Source: Pseudomonas avellanae BPIC 631 | Lineage (GTDB): Bacteria > Pseudomonadota > Gammaproteobacteria > Pseudomonadales > Pseudomonadaceae | NCBI RefSeq assembly: GCF_000444135.1 | Contig: NZ_ATDK01000211.1 | Location: 1-44,979, forward strand | Reading direction: 5' to 3' | Length of the DNA stretch: 44,979 nt | Shown: positions 41,958 to 44,979 of the stretch, in pieces | Layout: each line of letters starts with the position of its first letter | Position numbering within the stretch: the first letter of the stretch is position 1 | Program-made: the position numbers and the translations under genes | The notes under the pieces: generated by a model | Database searches by the model: none | Seen by the model: only the letters and a program-made list of their open reading frames with translations | Told to the model about the DNA's origin: nothing

Positions 41958-42962
41958 ATGTCCACGCTTGCACTGTTGATATGCGATGACTCGAACATGG
42001 CGCGCAAGCAGCTGCTGCGCGCGCTGCCTGCCGATTGGGATGTGGCGGTCACGCTGGCCACCCAGGGCGAGGAAGGTCTGGAGGCCATTCGTAAGGGGCA
42101 GGGCCAGGTTGTCCTGCTCGACCTGACCATGCCGGTGATGGACGGCTACCAGACGCTGGCAGCGATTCGTGCCGAAAATCTGGACGCCAAAGTCATCGTG
42201 GTGTCAGGCGACGTGCAGGACGAGGCCGTGCGCCGGGTCATGGAACTCGGCGCGCTGGCGTTCCTGAAAAAGCCTGCCGACCCGGACGAACTGAAAAGCA
42301 CACTGGAACGCCTCGGCCTGCTGGGCAAACCGCCGGCTATTCCCGTTGCGCTGCCGGCCCTGAACAGCACGGGCGGGGTGATCAGCTTTCAGGATGCCTT
42401 CCGCGAAACCATCAACGTTGCGATGGGCCGCGCCGCGGCGCTGCTGGCCAAGGTGCTGGGTGTGTTCGTGCAATTGCCGGTGCCCAACGTCAACATGCTG
42501 GAAGTGGGCGAGTTGCACATGGCGCTGGCCGACGCCCACGCGGATCAGCACCTGACGGCCGTGTGTCAGGGCTACATCGGTGGCGGTATTGCCGGCGAAG
42601 CGCTGCTGATCTTCCATGACTCGGAAATCTCCGGCGTGTCGAAGTTGATGGGCGACGATAATTCCGACAGTTCGAACATGGAGATGCTGCTGGACCTTTC
42701 CACCATCCTCATCGGTGCCTGCCTGAGCGGGATTGCCGAGCAGATCGACATCGCGTTCTCGCAAGGCCACCCTCAGTTGCTGGGTGCGCAGGGCGGCATT
42801 GACGAGCTGATCCGTATCAATCCGCAGCGCTGGAAAAAGACCCTGGCGGTCGAAATCAGTTACAGCGTGGAAGGCCACAACATTCACTTCGATCTGCTGA
42901 TGCTGTTCACCGAAGATTCGGTCGACCTGCTCAGCAAAAAACTCGCCTACATGATGAGCTGA
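41958..42962 (+). CDS. REC-CheC fusion (response regulator with CheC-type phosphatase)
   Basis: A 334-residue two-domain protein. REC (1-120): acidic pair D10-D11, phosphorylated D55 (LLDLTMPVMDG), S83 and Lys near 105. CheC/CheX-like domain (about 140-334): the motif D146-x3-E150-x2-N153-x22-P176 is exact, while the second keeps the spacing but reads E242-x3-D246-x2-T249-x22-P272, so Asn is lost. CheC proteins dephosphorylate CheY-P. Fusion to REC implies phosphorylation-dependent phosphatase or signalling. GTGAGA precedes the ATG by 8 nt. The PAS gene follows by 3 bp. Confidence 0.85.
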   Translation: MSTLALLICDDSNMARKQLLRALPADWDVAVTLATQGEEGLEAIRKGQGQVVLLDLTMPVMDGYQTLAAIRAENLDAKVIVVSGDVQDEAVRRVMELGALAFLKKPADPDELKSTLERLGLLGKPPAIPVALPALNSTGGVISFQDAFRETINVAMGRAAALLAKVLGVFVQLPVPNVNMLEVGELHMALADAHADQHLTAVCQGYIGGGIAGEALLIFHDSEISGVSKLMGDDNSDSSNMEMLLDLSTILIGACLSGIAEQIDIAFSQGHPQLLGAQGGIDELIRINPQRWKKTLAVEISYSVEGHNIHFDLLMLFTEDSVDLLSKKLAYMMS

Positions 42963-42965
42963 CCC

Positions 42966-43448
42966 ATGAGCAACGCTATCGAAATCAACGAGCTTCATTG
43001 GTTGCTGGCCGTCACGCAGAACATTGACGTGGGCATTGTGGTGCTTGACCTGAACTACCGGGTGACGGTCTGGAACACCTTCATGGAAAACCGCTCCGGC
43101 GTGGTGCCCTATGTGGCCATCGACAAAACCTTTTTCGAGCTGTTTCCAGAGGTGAACCGGCAATGGTTGAGCAAGAAAATCGATAACGTCGTGACCCTCG
43201 GCACACCGGCATTTACGATTTGGGAGCAGCGGCCGTACCTGGTGCGCTTCAAGAATTACCAGCCGATTACCGGGCATGAAGAGTTCATGTATCAGAACAC
43301 CACGCTGTTCCCGCTGCGCTCGACCACCGGCGCGATCAGCCATGTGTGCCTGGTGATCTACGACGTCACCGACGTGGCTGCCAACCGCAATCAGTTGCAG
43401 GCGGCCAACGACAAGCTGCAGCGATTGACCGGCGCCGAGCAAAAGTAA
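42966..43448 (+). CDS. Single PAS-domain protein
   Basis: A 160-residue protein made almost entirely of one PAS domain (about 15-135: NIDVGIVVLDLNYRVTVWNT, then TTLFPLRSTTGAISHVCLVI), ending in a short helix (QLQAANDKLQRLTG) that could be a coiled-coil output linker. There is no catalytic or receiver domain. It is 3 bp downstream of the REC-CheC gene, so they are probably co-translated and may work as sensor and phosphatase. The ligand is unknown. Confidence 0.85.
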   Translation: MSNAIEINELHWLLAVTQNIDVGIVVLDLNYRVTVWNTFMENRSGVVPYVAIDKTFFELFPEVNRQWLSKKIDNVVTLGTPAFTIWEQRPYLVRFKNYQPITGHEEFMYQNTTLFPLRSTTGAISHVCLVIYDVTDVAANRNQLQAANDKLQRLTGAEQK

Positions 43449-43543
43449 TCGGCCATCAGGCTCGCAGGGTGAGCAAAACCGCCCTGTGGGCTTGATCCCG
43501 CTCGTGCTAGGATCGCGATTTTCCGCTGACGCTCAGGGACATC

Positions 43544-44800
43544 ATGCGACCTCAAGCCACCCTCACTGTTATGCCTGTCGAGCGCCCGCTGGTCGGGCGC
43601 GTCAGCCCGCCGGGCTCCAAGTCGATCACCAACCGCGCACTGCTGCTGGCGGGGCTTGCCAAAGGCACCAGCCGCCTGACCGGCGCGCTGAAGAGTGACG
43701 ATACCCGTGTGATGTCCGAAGCACTGCGCCTGATGGGCGTGCAGGTCGACGAGCCGGATGACAGCACCTTTGTGGTCACCAGCAGCGGCCACTGGCAAGC
43801 GCCGCAGCAAGCGCTGTTTCTCGGCAACGCCGGGACCGCAACGCGCTTTCTGACCGCTGCGCTGGCCAACTTTGAAGGCGACTTCGTGGTGGATGGCGAC
43901 GAGTACATGCGTAAACGCCCGATCGGCCCGCTGGTCGATGCCTTGCAGCGCATGGGCGTGGAAATCAGCGCGCCCAGCGGTTGCCCGCCCGTGGCGATCA
44001 AGGGCAAGGGCGGTCTGGAAGCCGGGCGTATTGAAATCGACGGCAATCTGTCCAGCCAGTACGTATCGGCGCTGCTGATGGCCGGAGCCTGTGGCAAAGG
44101 CCCGCTTGAAGTGGCGCTGACCGGCAGCGAGATCGGCGCACGCGGCTATGTCGATCTGACCCTGGCGGCGATGCAAGCCTTCGGCGCCGAAGTTCAAGCC
44201 ATCGGCGACGCCGCCTGGAAAGTCTCGGCCACTGGCTACCACGCCACGGATTTCCACATCGAGCCGGATGCATCGGCAGCCACCTACCTCTGGGCCGCAC
44301 AAGCCCTGACCAAAGGCAGCATCGATCTGGGCGTGGCCAGTGATGCATTCACTCAGCCTGACGCGCTGGCCAGCCAGATCATCGACAGCTTCCCGAACAT
44401 GCCGGCGGTGATCGACGGTTCGCAAATGCAGGACGCCATTCCCACCCTCGCAGTGCTCGCGGCCTTCAATCGTCAGCCAGTGCGTTTTGTCGGCATCGCC
44501 AACCTGCGGGTCAAGGAATGTGACCGAATTTCAGCGCTGTGTAACGGCCTGTGCGCCATCGCACCGGGCCTTGCGGTTGAAGAGGGCGACGACCTGATCG
44601 TGCACGCCAACCCGGCGCTGGCAGGTACCACGGTCAACGCACTGATCGACACCCATTCCGACCATCGCATCGCCATGTGCTTTGCCTTGGCAGGTTTGAA
44701 GATCAAAGGTGTTCATATTCAGGACCCCGATTGCGTCGCCAAGACCTATCCCGGTTACTGGGATGCGCTGGCTTCGCTGGGTGTGAGTGTTCAGCGCTAA
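43544..44800 (+). CDS. aroA: 3-phosphoshikimate 1-carboxyvinyltransferase (EPSP synthase), stand-alone
   Basis: A 418-residue AroA of class-I type. The N-terminal PGSKSITNRALLLA has K26 (E. coli K22). LFLGNAGTATRF (91-102) is the phosphoenolpyruvate/glyphosate loop. VKECDRI, DHRIAMCFAL and AKTYPGYW carry catalytic Glu and Lys. It joins shikimate-3-phosphate and PEP in aromatic amino-acid synthesis. F102 replaces the Pro of E. coli position 101, and T100 replaces Met99. Pseudomonads commonly have another aroA fused to tyrA, so this may be a second copy (inference; not visible here). AGGGA precedes the ATG at 43544 by 4 nt. Confidence 0.92.
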   Translation: MRPQATLTVMPVERPLVGRVSPPGSKSITNRALLLAGLAKGTSRLTGALKSDDTRVMSEALRLMGVQVDEPDDSTFVVTSSGHWQAPQQALFLGNAGTATRFLTAALANFEGDFVVDGDEYMRKRPIGPLVDALQRMGVEISAPSGCPPVAIKGKGGLEAGRIEIDGNLSSQYVSALLMAGACGKGPLEVALTGSEIGARGYVDLTLAAMQAFGAEVQAIGDAAWKVSATGYHATDFHIEPDASAATYLWAAQALTKGSIDLGVASDAFTQPDALASQIIDSFPNMPAVIDGSQMQDAIPTLAVLAAFNRQPVRFVGIANLRVKECDRISALCNGLCAIAPGLAVEEGDDLIVHANPALAGTTVNALIDTHSDHRIAMCFALAGLKIKGVHIQDPDCVAKTYPGYWDALASLGVSVQR

Positions 44801-44830
44801 CCCAGCAACTCGTTAGCTTGCTGAGTCGCA

Positions 44831-44872
44831 AGTTGTGGAGAACAAGTTGTGGAGAACAGGTTGTGGAGAAAT
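44831..44872 (+). repeat. Three tandem 14-bp repeats with DnaA-box-like core
   Basis: Three copies of about AGTTGTGGAGAACA lie at 44831-44844, 44845-44858 and 44859-44872; the first two are identical. Each has TGTGGAGAA (44834, 44848, 44862), one base from TGTGGATAA, the reverse complement of the DnaA box TTATCCACA. The function is unknown. Confidence 0.7.
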
Positions 44873-44903
44873 TGTAACGTGATCAAAAAAATGAGCTTTT
44901 CTA

Positions 44904-44954
44904 GGGTCTGTTCCCGTTTCCACGTAACCCATTGATCCCTATGAGAACAGGCCC
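44904..44954. repeat. Imperfect inverted repeat at the window end
   Basis: GGGTCTGTTC (44904-44913) pairs with GAACAGGCCC (44945-44954) with one wobble, enclosing 31 nt. No gene is visible from 44801 to the window end. This may be the leader of something beyond the edge. Confidence 0.4.
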
Positions 44955-44979
44955 GTATTGTTGGAGTTCTCACACAACA

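Noticed and set aside
1..44979. tRNA, rRNA, CRISPR arrays or complete insertion sequences
   Set aside because: No cloverleaf, rRNA-like tract, repeat-spacer array or transposase was recognised.

Overview
The window looks like chromosomal DNA of a Pseudomonas of the P. syringae group. Codon use is GC-rich. It holds a Pseudomonas-type wss cellulose operon with acetylation genes, a phosphatidylcholine synthase, many chemoreceptors, a type VI (T6SS) PAAR/VRR-NUC/DUF3396 module, and a stand-alone AroA. I assigned functions by reading domains and motifs; no database search was run.

Layout. 1-5.1 kb: a YjdM-like zinc-ribbon protein, an MFS exporter, phosphatidylcholine synthase and a large cytosolic-looking PhoD-like metallophosphatase. 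5.2-8.7 kb: a membrane chemoreceptor, a GNAT and a GGDEF protein. 9-11.1 kb: convergent gmd and rmd (GDP-D-rhamnose). 11.3-12.7 kb: a soluble PAS-PAS chemoreceptor ending in a strong terminator. 12.9-15.6 kb: a T6SS cargo cluster (PAAR, PAAR-TTR, VRR-NUC nuclease, DUF3396 immunity) in which the second PAAR gene and the immunity gene are frameshifted. A 138-bp inverted-repeat element follows. 15.9-18.2 kb: a YcaC-like hydrolase and a Tat-exported PhoD. 18.5-24.5 kb: exbD-tonB-receptor-exbB, a secreted phospholipase D-like protein, and an AT-richer GNAT. 24.6-25.8 kb: an MltA lipoprotein. 26-40.7 kb: wssABCDEFGHI. 40.8-41.7 kb: a RES-Xre toxin-antitoxin pair. 42-44.8 kb: a REC-CheC fusion, a PAS protein and aroA.

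How the parts work together. The wss genes encode cellulose synthesis (A-E) and periplasmic acetylation (F-I). The catalytic gene wssB carries a single-base insertion that removes the last membrane segments and the c-di-GMP-binding PilZ domain from the first reading frame. The region before wssA is unusually rich in dyads and holds a FleQ-box-like site. Divergent from phoD, the exbD-tonB-receptor-exbB-PLD run looks like a self-contained system for cleaving and importing a phosphodiester compound. Three 7-bp half-sites with an 11-bp period (PhoB-like) lie in the shared intergenic region. This is the best candidate for an undescribed system.

Three separate frame breaks (PAAR-TTR, DUF3396, wssB) lie within 16 kb. 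Two of them sit in short homopolymer runs, so assembly error must be weighed against real gene decay.
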